From: Chloranthus sessilifolius
Lineage: Eukaryota; Streptophyta; Magnoliopsida; Chloranthales; Chloranthaceae
DNA length: 64,000 nt
Assembly (NCBI GenBank): GCA_021018995.1
Contig: CM037597.1
Location: forward strand, 32,118,936 to 32,182,935
Direction: 5' to 3'
Shown here: positions 22,670 through 35,238 of the stretch, in pieces
Layout of the letters: every line of letters starts with the position of its first letter
Numbering within the stretch: the first letter of the stretch is position 1
Made by a program: the position numbers and the translations under genes
The notes under the pieces: model-generated
The model's input: only the letters and a program-made list of their open reading frames with translations
Database searches by the model: none
What the model was told of the DNA's origin: nothing

Positions 22670-23078
22670 CACGTGCAAAACCATCGGGCCTCCCTTGAAA
22701 TCGATCGGGCCTCCCTATTTTGTTTTTATCTCCTAACAAAACACCTCTCTCTCAACTCTATCATTTTCTCTCTGAAACCCACCCTTCCTCTCCTCTTCCT
22801 CTCCCTCGACGATCTCTCTGGTCCTCTCACGAGCACGATCGATGCCAAATTGGGACTAGTTCTTCTAGATCTCTCACAATCGATTCTCTGGCGAAGTTTC
22901 GATAGGGATCACGGATCCAATGCCTTGTGGGATATTTCGCTCACAATCACTCACCGGAGAAATCCTCGCTGACGATCGGTAACCTAACCAACCTCCAAGA
23001 GATCGATCCATCGTACAATTCGATCTCTGGTTCGATCCCTCTCCTCATTGATCCGTGGAGGGTTCTTCGGTTTCAAAG
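22670..23078 (+). promoter_or_regulatory. Leader exon-like region of the CACTA transposase transcript
   Basis: A pyrimidine-rich stretch (about 22735-22830) is followed by sequence ending AAAG/GTAAGG at 23078/23079, a strong plant splice donor. The transposase ATG at 27557 follows an acceptor-like T tract and TTTGTAG. This fits a 5' untranslated exon with a long intron. The open frames inside it have no recognised product. Confidence 0.5.
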
Positions 23079-25000
23079 GTAAGGTCTATGAAACCCTAAT
23101 TATTTGATGTTGAATCGGTGATCTGTAGCTCTAAAATCCTTCAGATTTGTTCATTTCTGATTTCGTTCTGTTTTTTTTTTTAAATATAGAACTCGATTTG
23201 TTTTGTTTAAATTAGAATTGTCTGAACTGCTCATGACATTGTGCTGCACATTGTGTGGGCTGCACTGTAAATGTTTGTGGAATTGTCTAAACTGCTGTTT
23301 CTGAAATTGTGTTTGTGTTGGTGATTGAATAGAGGTTTATTTCTGTTTCTTGGCTGAGTTTTGATTAAAATATGATGACGTAAATGATTTGACTCATGGA
23401 TTTAGCCTATGGAGGACTGTTCGAGGCAATTATAGATTTATTTTTTAAAGGTTTTTTGTGTTTTTTCTAGTTTATTTGGAACCTTATCGAGCCTATCCTG
23501 TGGCTGCATGTTAGCCATCTGTTACTGGAATGCATAGCAGCTGTTTGTGAATTTGTCGGGGCGACAGAGGGACCATGCGCCAATATGCTTGGGCTACATA
23601 TTGTTTGTGATCTTTGGCTGGTTATGCCAATATCTGGTGGCTGTAGTGAGAGATTTTTGGTGCAAATTTTTTTAGTTATGTGTGTTGTTTGATAAAGCGA
23701 GATTTCTGTGTGAATTTTTAATTTTTAATTGTATCATATATGCTCTTTCAAGAGATCCATAAATATGAACCTTTAATTAGATTTCATTTATTTAATTTAT
23801 TTATGTTTCAGTATTATTTATGTTTTTCTGTTCTTAATGCGTGATAAACTAATTTAATCTGGTCTGCAACTATTATATGCGACTGGGCGTCTATTGATCT
23901 TGTCAAGTTACATTCAGTTTTTGTCATTACTTTTCGTAAGGTTGAGTTGGATTAAATGCTACTGATAGGCTATCTTGGTTGGTGCATTTTCAGTGAGGTG
24001 TGCTTTGAAGACTTTCTCTGGTATGTATCTTCTCAAAACATTGTATACTAAAACTTCTCTGTTCTCTTCCTTGACCATATCTCCATTATATGTTTATTTA
24101 TTTTTTGTCTGAGATTTAAATTCCGTTACTCCAAATATTAGGACTTTCATTTTCACATGGGTCTTTGATTTCTGTTGGTGGTTCTTAATTTTGTATGAGA
24201 ATTAATTTCTATCACTTTAATTGAAGGCATCAATATGGTGAATGAAGTCAGTGAACTGTTTCCTAATATTTGTACCTTGATGTGAAAGAAAGTTCATTGG
24301 AAAATTAATCTTGCTCGTTTAGTTACAAGTGCTTTTTATTGGTTTCCTGTTCTCTTCCCCTTTTTGTGTACTGCAGTTTTTTTTCATTTCTGATGCAGTT
24401 CTTCGTTTCTTTTATTTATTTTCTGATGGGTAAGCTGGGTCAAACTGTAACCTCAAGCAAGGTGTCAAGTGTCTGCTGCTACCGATACATATTGGTCCGG
24501 ACTGAGAACCAATATCGATACCAGTCGATACCGGATTGGCAGCGGCATCTATTCTCGTTGACCGATACATTTTCTTTTTTCTTTTTTTATTCATTAAAAA
24601 AAAAACCTTTTTTAGAAGCTATAATTAACATATACATGTGTATATACTTATTTGAGAAATAAAATATAGTTATAACATATACGTAGTCTGATATGCATAT
24701 AAATTAGCAAATAATAGTAGGGATCTACTCTTGTCACTGGCGTCATAAGATTATCAAGCATATAAATATAGCTTTTAGCCACACAATCCTGCCAAAATGG
24801 GAGTTTCACAAGTGGTCAGGGGCCCTGACATCTTTAGAAGTTAGCTCTTGATAGGATAGATGGGGTAAAAGGTAATTCATAAGCCTATAACTTTATGAAT
24901 CATGATGCCAGTGACACCCCATCAATCCATATTATTACTGCACGCATAAGGTGTATACATGTGTTTAAATATTATATATATATATATATATATCAGGGAG

Positions 25001-25085
25001 CCGATTCCGTCCTCCATGGGAGGACGCTCAAGTGCCCTCCAAGACAATATGGAGCGACACTTGAGCCGATTCCGTCCTCCATGTG
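25001..25085. repeat. Short repeat GAGCCGATTCCGTCCTCCAT, two copies with palindromic core
   Basis: GAGCCGATTCCGTCCTCCAT occurs near 25001 and again near 25063. The first copy runs into a palindrome, CGTCCTCCATGGGAGGACG. It directly follows an AT run, so it may be a small foldback insertion. Confidence 0.7.
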
Positions 25086-25234
25086 TAAAGGATATCAATG
25101 CTGTTGAAGCTGAGTTCAAGTTAATCTGTTATAGCGTTGAAGCTGAGTTCTTTAATTTTATATATTTAAATTGATACAATTTTCTCTTTTTAACCTTAAT
25201 CGTACTTGTATATATTCTTCCGAGGAGCTCCCAC

Positions 25235-25400
25235 CTTCTGAATTCTCATCATTTTGAGAATTTCCTTTTCCACGTTCTCATTTTAAAATTTGTTGTGCAT
25301 AAATGGACATAGTTTTGGCTTTTTAGGCTACCTTATGAGTCCTCATCATTTTGAGAATTTCCATTTCCACGTTCTCATTCTCAAATTTGCTTGAGATCTT
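25235..25400. repeat. Tandem duplication of ~100 bp
   Basis: Two copies share CTCATCATTTTGAGAATTTCC, CCACGTTCTCATT and TGCATAAATGGACAT. Confidence 0.8.
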
Positions 25401-25434
25401 TTATGCATAAATGGACATCTTTTTGAATTTTAGG

Positions 25435-25660
25435 CCACTGAAATTCTTTTAAAACTGGCACCCAGCATTTTTTTCTAGGAGTCAAATGGTTACTTATCAA
25501 ATTTATAGAAATTATTTGAAGCATATTTTGTTTAGGTAAAATTCTTTTAATACTGGTACCAAACATTGTCTTCTAGGAAATTAGAGGAGCATATTTTGTT
25601 TAGGTGCAATTCTTTCAAAACTGGTACCAAACATCGTCTTCTAGGAAATTAGAGAAGACA
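25435..25660. repeat. Three-copy tandem repeat of ~65-100 bp
   Basis: Units share GCATATTTTGTTTAGGT, AATTCTTT, ACTGGTACCAAACAT and GTCTTCTAGGAAATTAGAG. The first unit is the most diverged. Confidence 0.75.
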
Positions 25661-26016
25661 CACTAGGTAAGAGAGATTACTTACATTACATAATTTATAG
25701 AAATTAAGCAAAGAAAATTCTGTTTAGGTACGCATAATAGAAGTGCTGTTTCTGTCATTAAGGAAAGTAGAAGTGCTATATTTAAGTGCATTGCTGCGGT
25801 ACACGTTAATCTATCACCACCAAGAACCATGTAAAGTGTTTGACCAATGGAGCACCGTCGTACTCAACTATTTAAATCAAACTTAAATACATCAGATGTC
25901 ATTGGTCAACCATTTCAACCAGGTTGCCAAGGGTTATAGGATATGGCCTCCAAAACAGATTTTTTCCTATGTGTAGGTTCAATTTATTTCAGATTGATCC
26001 CACGTAAGTCTCGATA

Positions 26017-26364
26017 CAATCAAATAACTTTTGATGATCTTAGATGAATATCGAGAACATTGGAGATTCTTGGAGAAATGTACAAACTGATGCGAGTGAA
26101 CCATGGCCTTATTTGAATGAACTTCTAACTAAATTTCAGGTTCTTGTTATGCTTATTTTTTTCATTGAACTTACTACCATTATCAGTTCCCAGCATCCAG
26201 CATAACTTTACATTTTTTAGTGTTTTATTTAATGTACCAGGCTGCCTTGTCTATGGACACATTTTCTAGGGAAAGTAATACGAGCTTTTCATTTTCAGGA
26301 TTCTGCAGAAGCTGATAAGTTGTTGAAAATTCAAAGGGATTTGGATGAATAAAAAATTATCCTT
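26017..26364 (+). pseudogene. YKT6: Captured YKT6 (R-SNARE) gene fragment, two exons
   Basis: Two exons in transposase orientation. Exon 1 (about 26017-26139) ends the longin domain with ILDEY and then SWRNVQ and PWPYLNELLTKF. Exon 2 (26299-26364) begins the SNARE motif with EADKLLKIQRDLDE. These match the conserved middle of YKT6, a vesicle fusion R-SNARE that acts on Golgi and vacuole/endosome membranes. Splice sites CAG/GTTCTT, TTTTCAG/GA and CTT/GTGAGT are kept, so the capture was genomic. It is non-functional: both ends of the gene are missing, a one-base loss disturbs the frame near 26059, and a TAA replaces the conserved Thr after DLDE near 26350. Confidence 0.85.
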
Positions 26365-26423
26365 GTGAGTAGTAATTTGAAAACTGCATAGGATTTACAT
26401 CACTTTTTCTCGTATCCCTGTAG

Positions 26424-26471
<48 letters not shown>

Positions 26472-26741
26472 GAAATGATCTTATGACTCAAGTCATACTG
26501 TTTTCTCAAGCATCAAACGGGTGCAATCTAGAAATGCAGCCGTTAGATGCTTCAAGTATGGCGTGACTCGATTCAGGTGATCATTCATCTTAAACAGTTT
26601 AAATGGTATACCTCGGCACAGACTTACAGGTATTTTGAAATTTAGGATGTAATTATTTTTATGGTTATGGAGTAAATTATGAGGAATTATATAAATAAGA
26701 TGGGATAAGGCTATGATGATGATAATTAAGATTAAAGAAAA

Positions 26742-27030
26742 TTGGTCGAAGATTTAAACGATCCTGTTGCGACTTCTCTCAATGATCCTGTTGCGAGTTC
26801 TCTCACTGCTCCTGCTCGTGCTCCTATGCTCACTGATAATTCTGATCAGGATTTACCTGTTGCACTTCGTATGGGGGTCCGTTCCTCTGTTACACCCTAC
26901 CTTCTTGGTAAGTATGTGTGCTATCAGGCAGTGTCTTCTTCTTACAGGATCAGTTATCACTACTCATGTCAACAAAAATCACCTCAGGTCCTCAGGTTCA
27001 ATCACAACTCAACTTCAGTTTAAGAAATTG
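26742..27030 (+). mobile_element. Possible Ty1/copia pol scrap inside the CACTA
   Basis: An open segment reads DQDLPVALRMGVRSSV followed by YVCYQAVSSSYR. It resembles the pre-RT segment of plant copia polyproteins, which typically has LP-ALRKG-R followed by a SY-LSPSYR-type block. It is short and isolated, with no LTR or further domain. It is treated as a weak fossil call. Confidence 0.4.
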
Positions 27031-27556
27031 TTTCTAGTCCGGCCCAAGTTCAACAACTGAGTGGGTTATAGGAAACAGTTGTTTCTACAACTACCTCTTG
27101 CACATAAATAGATCGGTTTCTATTGGAATTCAAATAGAAACATATCTATTACTTGACCTACAATCTGAAAATTGTTTAGATTTATGCAGAAAACTTGAAC
27201 AAAAAAAATAGAAGAAACAACTATAACAACTTGAATCATACCTCTATTTCAATTTTCCACAAGAGGTGGTCGGGTCCAACTGGCTGAGCCTATTTTGGGG
27301 ATCAACCGCTTTGGCAGCCATTCAATAATGCTGCCATGAGCATATTATTTATAGTTTTCCCAAGAGGTGGGAAATCTATAAGAGGTGACACCTCCTAGGT
27401 GGGGCCCACCCCTTCCCCTTCACTCACACCCACACATGCATGCATCCATGTGGCTCCATTTAGACCACACAAATATTTTTAATGGCTAATATTGTTGATA
27501 CTTGTCTTTTCCCTCAATTCTCCTACTTGAGTTTTTTTTTTTTTTTTTTGTAGAAG

Positions 27557-30500
27557 ATGCCTCCAGCAATCCCATACAAAAAATGGATGACAATAGTAGA
27601 ACGTCTGTCTTCTGAATATCTCGATGGCGTTGCATCATTTATTTTGTTTGTAAAACAAAATATTGAGGATGTTAATTGGTGTTGTTGTCCGTGTGTTAAA
27701 TGTCGAAATTTTCAAAAGCATAACCTTGAAACCATTATGGAGCATTTAATTTGTGATGGCATGGATAGTTCGTACACGACATGGACGTATCATGGGGAGT
27801 CGTCTTCTACAAATCGTGTCGATGTTGGGGTTTCTAGTAGTTCAACTAGTAACCAAAATAATGATATGTTTCCAAGAATGGAAGAAATGTTGAACAACAC
27901 ATTTGGACATGTTCATCTTGAAGACTTACCTGAGGATGAAGATGATGATCAGGATGAAGGTGATGATCAGGATCCACATGATTTACCTGAGGATATGGAG
28001 TACAGTAATTTGAAGAAACATGCATTAGAACCACTATATCCGTCATGTAAGGGTGAGCATACGAAATTATCAACTACAGTTGAGTTGTTGAGTATGAAGG
28101 CTAGACATCAGTGGTCTAATAAAAGTTTCACGGAGTTATTAAAAATGCTAAAAGAAATTTTGCCCGTGTCAAATACTTTACCTGATAGCACCTACGATGC
28201 AAAGAAGTTAGTTAAGTCGCATGAAACATGAGGTTATTCATGCTTGTCGTAATGATTGTATATTATATTGGAGAGATCATGTGATAAAATGAGTGTCCTA
28301 CATGTGGTGAGAGCAGATGGAGACCCGTGGAAGCTTCAAAGCCAAATTTTAAACAATGTGGAAGAAGTTAAGATACTTTCCACTAACCCAAAGACTTCAA
28401 AGATTATATAGTGTACCATGGATAGCAGAGACGATGACATGGCATACAAATGCAATTGAAAATGAAAGTTACAAGGGTCATCCAGTGGATTCTTCAAGTT
28501 GGAAATCAATCAATGCTCGTTGGAGTGACTTTTCTCTTGAGACACGTAATGCTCGTTTAGGACTTGCACATGACGGATTTAATCCTTTCGAAACAAGAGT
28601 AATTCTTATAGTTGCTGTTATGATTGTTCCATTTAATCTTCCTCCATCTATGTGTATGAAAAGAGTTTACAATGTTAACTTTATTAATTCCAGCCCAAAA
28701 GGTCCAGGCACAACATTGATGTCTACTTACAGCCACTGATTGCAGAGTTAAATGAATTATGGTTCGCTGGTGTTACAACATATGACTCTTATAAAAAATC
28801 TATGTTCAACATGAAAGCAATTCTATTATGGGCTATACATGATTTTCCAGCATATGGCTATCTTTCGGGATGTAGGACAGCGGGAAAGTATGGTTGTCCT
28901 GTTTGTAGTGAAGAGGTTGATTCGACATGGTTATCACATGGAAAGAAATATGCGTACATGGGCTCAGAAAAATTTCTTACTGATATGAGTCATCCTTTCA
29001 GAACTCAAAAGTCACAGTTTAATGGGAAGGAAGAACATAGAAAGCATCCCCGCCGGTTGAGTGGTTCTGAAGTACTATGCAAAATGAGATGTATCAAAAC
29101 AGAATTTGGAAAGGTAGCAAGCAAGAAGAGGAAGAGATCGACTGAGCATGAAAAGAGCAGTGCATGGTCAAAGAGATCAATCCTATATGATTTACCATAT
29201 TGGAAGGTGGATAATTAATATATTTTATTTTTCTAATATGAAATTTGTACTTCACTTCACTCAAATATTAACACATGTCCTTTATGTTTGTAGGATATTC
29301 TTATCATAATTTGGATGTAATGCATGTGGAAAAAAATGTCACAGAGAACCTAATTGCTACAATTATGGACACAAAGGGTAAAACCAAAGATGGTGTTGAA
29401 GCACGTTATGATCTCAAAGATATGAATATAAGGAAAAATTTGTGGCCCGTGGAAGAAAATGATAAGTTGTATTGTCCCAAAGCTCCATTTTGTTTGTCAC
29501 GAGTAGAAAAAGAAATAATTTATAAAACCTTGCACAATTTGAAGGTTCCTATTGGATACAGTGGAAATTGGAAGGACAAGGTATGTTTGAAGGAATTCCA
29601 ACTCAAAGGCTTGAAGTCACATGATTATCATATCCTCATGCAACAGTTACTGCCAGTCTTGCTGATGCATGCATTCAAGAAAGAGAAACCATTGAGAGCT
29701 GCTATTCGACAATTGTCAATATTTTTTAATGTCTTATGTTCTAAGGTTATCTCCCGTGTTGACCTTTTGAACATGAGAAGAAATATAGTCGAAACACTAT
29801 GTGTATTTGAAAAGTACTTCCCGCCGTCATTTTTTGTTTCTATGATACACCTTGTTGTTCACTTAGCAGAGGAAGCGCTTGTTTGCGGACCTGTCCGATA
29901 TCGATGGATGTATCCTTTCGAGAGGTAAACTATCGCAGTAAAATTAATAACTTCTTTTAGTTAATAACGTTAACATTGATATCTAATTGAAAAAAATGTG
30001 CAGGATGATGAAGACATATAAGCATTATGTGAAAAATCATATCCAGAGGGTGTATTATGGAGCAATATCTTATGGAAGAATGTACGAGGTATTGCATGGA
30101 ATATATGCCAAATTCTAGGACAGGAAGCCATAAGAAAGGAGAAAATGTGTTCGTGGAACAAGATGTTACTTTTGGGTACCCTATTGATGGAAGTGGAAAA
30201 ACTTATCTTCTTCAACACGTGCAGTATGAACAAATACGTAGATGGGTTCTAAAGCATTATCCAGAAAATATTGAGTGGGAGAAGTAAGTAATTTATTTTA
30301 TATTTTTAAATGATATATTTTATTTTTAAAATGATATAATATAATTAAGAGTTAATATTTACAGGAAGTACCAGGCTTACCTTCAAGATCACAAGTCAAG
30401 CAATAAGCATCAGAGGGACAACTACATTCCTTGGTTAAGAAAAGAATTAGAAAATGAAGAAAATTCTATCATGAAGAGCCTTGCTGATGGTCCAGACTTC

Positions 30501-31041
30501 AATGCCATATCATATAATGCTTACATGATCAATCGGTTATGTATTGTACCGTAAATGAATAAAAGCACACAAAATAGTGGAGTATCCATGAAGGCTTTAA
30601 CTAGCTTCAGGTCAAGTGCAAGATAAGAACCATGTGGAAGAAGAAGTTACTTATTATGGTATTATCAAACAAATACTTGAGTTGGATTATGGTTACTTTA
30701 AAAAAACAGTCTTCATCGCATCCGGGCTCAGATAGAAGATAAAAAATGGTTGTGTGGTTGACCCGTAAACTGGGTTAGTGTTTGTTAATCTTAGGAGATT
30801 TATGAGGATTTCACATGAAGATGATGAGCCGTTTATTCTTGCCTCTCAAGCCACTCAAGTCTTCTATTGTAAAGATCAAACTAGGGATGATTGGTATGTC
30901 GTATTGGATGCTCCAAAGAGATTGACTCGGGATATGGATGCCTATGAAGATCCCTTAGAACTTGAAGGAAGACCAAAAGCAGATGCTTTAGCATTGGCAT
31001 TAGCAACTGATGTTGTGAATGAGGACGAGGACGAAGATTAA
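27557..31041 (+). pseudogene. TNP2-type CACTA transposase, decayed
   Basis: This is the DNA cut-and-paste enzyme of the element. Domains in order: a transposase-associated N-terminus (27557-27810; SSEYLDGVASFI, CPCVKCRNF, HLICDGMDSSYTTW), an acidic linker, TNP2 (28356-29207; RNARLGLAHDGFNPF, IHDFPAYGYLSGC, GKYGCPVC), a continuation (29275 on; HNLDVMHVEKNVTENL), DUF4218-type (29600-29928; LKSHDYHILMQQLLPV and PPSFFVSMIHLVVHL) and a C-terminal DUF4216-type segment (30778-31041; PFILASQATQVFY). Introns are visible, e.g. donor AAG/GTGGAT near 29207 with acceptor TTTGTAG at 29293. Frame breaks occur near 28215, 28290, 28735 and 29310, so it cannot make a full protein. The ATG follows an acceptor-like T tract. 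Confidence 0.88.
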
Positions 31042-31239
31042 TCTAGTTCTTTCATATTGTTCACTTGAACCTTATTTCTTCTATCCAATAATTGTAACAA
31101 AAGAATAACTTTCATTTCTTATTGTTGATTTTCCCATTTTAATGTTGTTATAAGTTAGCTACAATTTTCAATTATCTTATTAATGCATTTTATATCCTTA
31201 AATGATAGTTTGATCAACAACTAGAGTTTGCCAATGTTT

Positions 31240-32898
31240 TCGAAAAGATAATGGCTGCTTTTGGATCGTAACCGAGTGGATCTGAATCATTGGAACTCAA
31301 GAGAGTGGTTAGTCTATTATTTTCTATTGTTTGGTAAATGTTATTTACAAATTATTAATAATATTTTATTTATCCAGGTACGCGTTTGAAAATTCATATG
31401 AATGAATATGGGCAGCCTATTGGAGATGCTTCAACTCAATTTGCCACATTTGTTGGTCGGATGACGAGGACTCATTGTCCACCTGCATATGAGTCTTGGA
31501 AAATTGTACCTGTTTCTATAAAGGAGAAAATATGGCGCTTTGTCTGGAGTGCATGTTGTTCATGCCATTTTCATTTAGTTATTCTACAAATAATTTTGAT
31601 ATCATTTTATTTTCATTATAGGATAAATATAATGTTCCAATTAGTCAAAAAAAGATGGTCTTAATGAAAGCGAATTTGACTTGGAAGCAATGGAAACATG
31701 ACCTTCGCACCGTTTATGATAAATATGAAATGGACGCAGAGCGGATGAAGTATCGACCAAAGAATGTGAAGGGAGATGATTGGAAAGCGTTTATTAAAAT
31801 GTGCTCGACAGAGGAAGATAAAGCACGCCGAGAAAAGGGGAAGACTTGTAGGAAAATGATGATGAACCCAAACACCACTGGTAGACGAGGATCAGCTAAG
31901 ATGGCAGAAGAGATGGTAAAATCTACCACATAAATTTTATAAATAAATTTATTAGAATATTCACAATTGCTTATGACCTTATTGTACAGAAAAAGCAGAG
32001 TTCGACTGGTACAGTGACGAGGACACAAATATTTTTAGCCTCTCATACTAAGAAGGATGGAACGTCCTTGGGCACGCAAATAGTAAGATTATTTTAATTA
32101 TTCATTTGTCATTGATAAATAATTAATATTGATCTTTAGTATCACTATATTTAATAATTATTTATTTTATTCAGGATGAAATTAGGAGGCTTGCCTTATC
32201 TGATCCATTCCTGGAGAAAAGATTTAGATTACTACGGTTTGTGGGCGCGATGGAAGGGGCAACATACGGGGTATGGGTACGGGTGTATCTAAGACCTCCA
32301 TTCAAGCGTCCGCTCAGGCTAGGGAGATTGCTCACCAGGAAAAGATAGCACGTGAGAGCATTCAATCACAGGTTGATATGCTTAGACATGAGCTTGATGA
32401 GGAGCGTAGAGCACGTAAGATCCTTGAGGAAAAAGTGAATTTACTATCACCTCTAGCTCCTTCTAAAGGGACATCTATATCCACATCGGTTGACCAATTC
32501 GATTCTTATCAGGTATAAATTCAATGTTATGAAATGATAATCATTGGAGTTGTCATTGTCATATCTTATTGAAAGCACTTATGCATTGTTGTCTTAGTCT
32601 CTCTTAAACTCTACAGTTTAAAGGCTATAATTTTTTAGGAACTCGACCGTCATCGGTTCAGCCCGAGATACTTGTGAACCAACCATCCATGCGTTGTCTA
32701 TTGAAAAACTTAAAGAATAAAGCCATTGCACTAGGGCGAATGCATAGAGAGGCGACAACGTCAAGAGATTCGTACGCCATCATAATTGATAATATTTTCG
32801 AGATCAATACAGAATTATATGCGAGCGAAGGAACATTTGGCGATGTTACAATTGGTGATATTATTACTTGGCCCAAGGGACTTGTAGATTTTATTTGA
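31240..32898 (+). pseudogene. Transposase_24 (Ptta/En-Spm TnpA-like) gene, multi-exon
   Basis: The companion CACTA gene; proteins of this type bind the subterminal repeats. Exons, judged by reading frame and GT-AG borders: 31381-31555 (MNEYGQPIGDASTQF, CPPAYESWKIVPV), 31622-31915 (ANLTWKQWKHDLRTVYDKY, KNVKGDDWKAFIKMC, TGRRGSAKMAEEM), 31988-32083, 32175-32515 (RRLALSDPFLE, then a coiled-coil-like ESIQSQVDMLRHELDEERR) and 32638-32898. The wording fits PF03004. The exon at 32175 changes frame near 32270. It follows the TNP2 gene by about 350 bases on the same strand. Confidence 0.78.
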
Positions 32899-33975
32899 TC
32901 TTGTTTAGGGGTAAATTTGTTTAGAGGTAAAATTTTCGTTTGTTGATGAACTTGTTTGGACTGCTTAGAGTAGTGAACTGTTAATAAGTGAATTTACATT
33001 TTAAAGTACTCCAATGAAATAGTTTACATTTTAAAGTCTTTTTCCCTAAATGTCTAATTTTAATCCTTGTTATGGATATTGATATGCTTAAGCGTTACTA
33101 TCCAAAAAGCACTCCACATGAATAATCACATTTTATTAAATAAAGTATTAGTGTAGATTTGTTTGGTAAATATTTTTAATACTCAATTTTGTACCTGGTA
33201 TAATATACTTTTGCTGTTTGGGCCGCAGGATTTTTTCAATATTGTAGTTGTAATTTGCAGGAATTTTCCATCTTGCACTTTGTACAAGATGAAGTGGATT
33301 ACAACTGATGGAAACAACTAGCATTACCAAGAGATTAATTTAGTTGATGTATTTCTCATTTTGGCAGTAACAAGGGTATATAAATTTTTTTGTTCTTCTC
33401 TTAAGTTGATTTGTAAGAAAGGATGCTTGAAAAGTTCATCAAATTTTATACCTGAAATTTCTACATCGAGATTTGATAACTACGATCTATGTTTTCAGTG
33501 ATAATGGGTCCTATTAGGTACTTGATAATTTCTATAACTCATATCTTAACTCTTTTCTTTTTGGTATTCTTTCGGTATTGGTTTCATATTTTTTAGCCTA
33601 TGTCTGTTGCTGCTATTATTTTGAGCTTATAAAGGAGTTTGTGTGGCTGTTTTCCGAAGAGTTTTGAGTATCTGTTGTACTTTTAGCTACTGTCTTTTCA
33701 GAGTTGATGATTGCTCTGAGTACTACTTCTATACATTTTCTTTAATCTACAATATATCAGTTTAAGTTTTGCATAGGTTACGGCTGCTGTTTGAAGATAC
33801 GGTTGGTTCTAATCTATGGCTAATACTGCAGCAGTGGTTGTGTTTTGTACAGAGAAAATAAAGATTGAATAGCTGGTTTCCACTGGTCTTTCAAACCTTA
33901 TAATATAATATTTTTAATCTGATAATCAAGTATGTTTGCCTTTTTTTTTTGTGATAATCTGATAATCTGACCAAA
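32899..33975. other. No gene seen; CACTA non-coding sequence
   Basis: AT-rich with short open frames only. A small exon-like bit around GCAGGAATTTTCCATC near 33258 could be more captured sequence, but nothing is recognisable. Confidence 0.5.
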
Positions 33976-34581
33976 GAATCTCTTGACAAAGAGGAAGGCT
34001 TTGGCTCGCTCAATTGAGCTTCAGAGGCGTGAGGTAGGAATTATAGTGTTGTTTTGTTATTTATTTATTTATTTTTATTTTTTTGTGTATAGTTTGTATG
34101 CTTATTTCTATTAGTCTAACGAGTTTTTTTCCTCTCTTTTGTTGAACAGGCACTTACTAATCACATCTCTACTCTGCAGAAAAGGGTGGAGATGCTAAGA
34201 TCTGAACTTGTATGAACTCCATGCGTTCATTTTGAAAACCATTGGATTAGTATTGTCAAAATATGATTATTTCTGCAGTACTCAATTGAGCTAGTGACTA
34301 CATTTTCAACTTCTCACTCTCATTTCTCATGAACAGGATCAAATGGAGCTTATTAATGACCAAGGAGATGATGAATTGTATGACAAACTGGATTCTACTT
34401 ATTCATCGGAAGATGAAGATCCAGAGGTGGATATGTATCTGATTAATGGCCTTTTTCTAATAAGTTTGGCCAGCTAGTTAATTCTAATTTTAGTTATTTA
34501 CTAATTCTCCCCTCTAAATAGGATGAAGGCGATGATGCTTATCTTGGGACCTATGACAGTGGTGAAGATGAAGATCAAGAG
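33976..34581 (+). pseudogene. Captured exons of an unidentified gene (coiled-coil plus acidic)
   Basis: Four short exons with clean GT-AG borders: to 34033, 34150-34209, 34337-34426 and 34522-34581. The last three are 60, 90 and 60 bases, all phase 0. The first two read as a basic helical segment (RKALARSIELQRRE, then NHISTLQKRVEMLRSEL). The last two are strongly acidic (STYSSEDEDPE, GTYDSGEDEDQE). The protein family is not recognised. They lie directly upstream of the MOR1 exons on the same strand and could be another captured host gene or part of the element. Confidence 0.55.
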
Positions 34582-34628
<47 letters not shown>

Positions 34629-34679
34629 TAATTGCTTTTTTAAAAAAAAAAGTTTGCAGCGATTCCCGCTTTAAAACAG

Positions 34680-35238
34680 GAGGTAGAAGGTCTTGGAAAT
34701 CTTGATCAGCATGCTGAAATTTTGATTCGTTTACTGTGTGCTGTTCCTGGATGGAATGAGAAAAATGTGCAGGTACTTAATATTGGTAGACAAACTCTGA
34801 AGGCAAACTCATTGGTAACATTTTATCATCAGGGAATTTAAAATTTTCTCTAAATGGATGGCAGGTTCAACAGTAGGTTATCGAAGTAATTACTCATGTA
34901 GCTTCTACAGTGACAAAATTTCCAAGACGATGTGTTGTACTCTGTCTTCTAGGTGGGTTTAAGAGCTGCAAAATGAAACTTGATTGTCTAATTTCTTCAA
35001 AATTTATGAAATTTAACTTCCCCTGGTTTGACAATTGAGCTGTGTTAGCTTTGTGCCTACTCATGTACTTGTTGGTCCAGGTGATTTTTCTATTTCTTGT
35101 TCAAATTGTTGAATGGTTTAGTTTTAGACTGGGGCTTTAAAATTTTGCTTTGTTGCAGATATTAAAGGCTTCCTTGTAGATGTGAAACCTGCACTGCTTA
35201 GTACACTTGATGCTGAATATGAAAAAAATCCATTCGAG
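34680..35238 (+). pseudogene. MOR1: Captured MOR1 (XMAP215/Dis1 family) gene fragment, three exons
   Basis: Exon 34680-34772 encodes LLCAVPGWNEKNVQ, exon 34865-34952 encodes VIEVITHVAS and FPRRCVVLCLL, and exon 35159-35238 encodes IKGFLVDVKPALLSTLD then AEYEKNPFE. These are near-exact matches to conserved TOG-domain stretches of plant MOR1/GEM1, a microtubule-organising protein of the cortical array. Introns and splice sites are retained. In the intact gene many codons separate VVLCLLG from IKGFL, so an internal block has been lost. A TAG interrupts exon 2 after VQQ. The fragment is non-functional and in transposase orientation. Confidence 0.88.

Larger units (their letters stand above)
23079..26016. 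other. CACTA 5' intron-like region
   Basis: AT-rich, no gene supported. It contains a CGATACC-rich repeat scrap near 24480-24560, AT runs at 24974-24992, an inverted/direct repeat at 25001-25085 and two sets of tandem duplications at 25235-25390 and 25520-25660. Confidence 0.6.

Noticed and set aside
22673-22972. 99-codon open frame at the CACTA left end
   Set aside because: It lies in the pyrimidine-rich leader and has no domain. Leader exon status explains it better.
24339-24662. 107-codon open frame in the CACTA 5' region
   Set aside because: Phenylalanine/serine-rich translation of T-rich sequence, with no domain. It overlaps a CGATACC-type repeat scrap.
34583-34625. AT dinucleotide run as a functional element
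   Set aside because: It is an ordinary microsatellite in an intron. Similar runs occur at 24974, 26450 and 36916.
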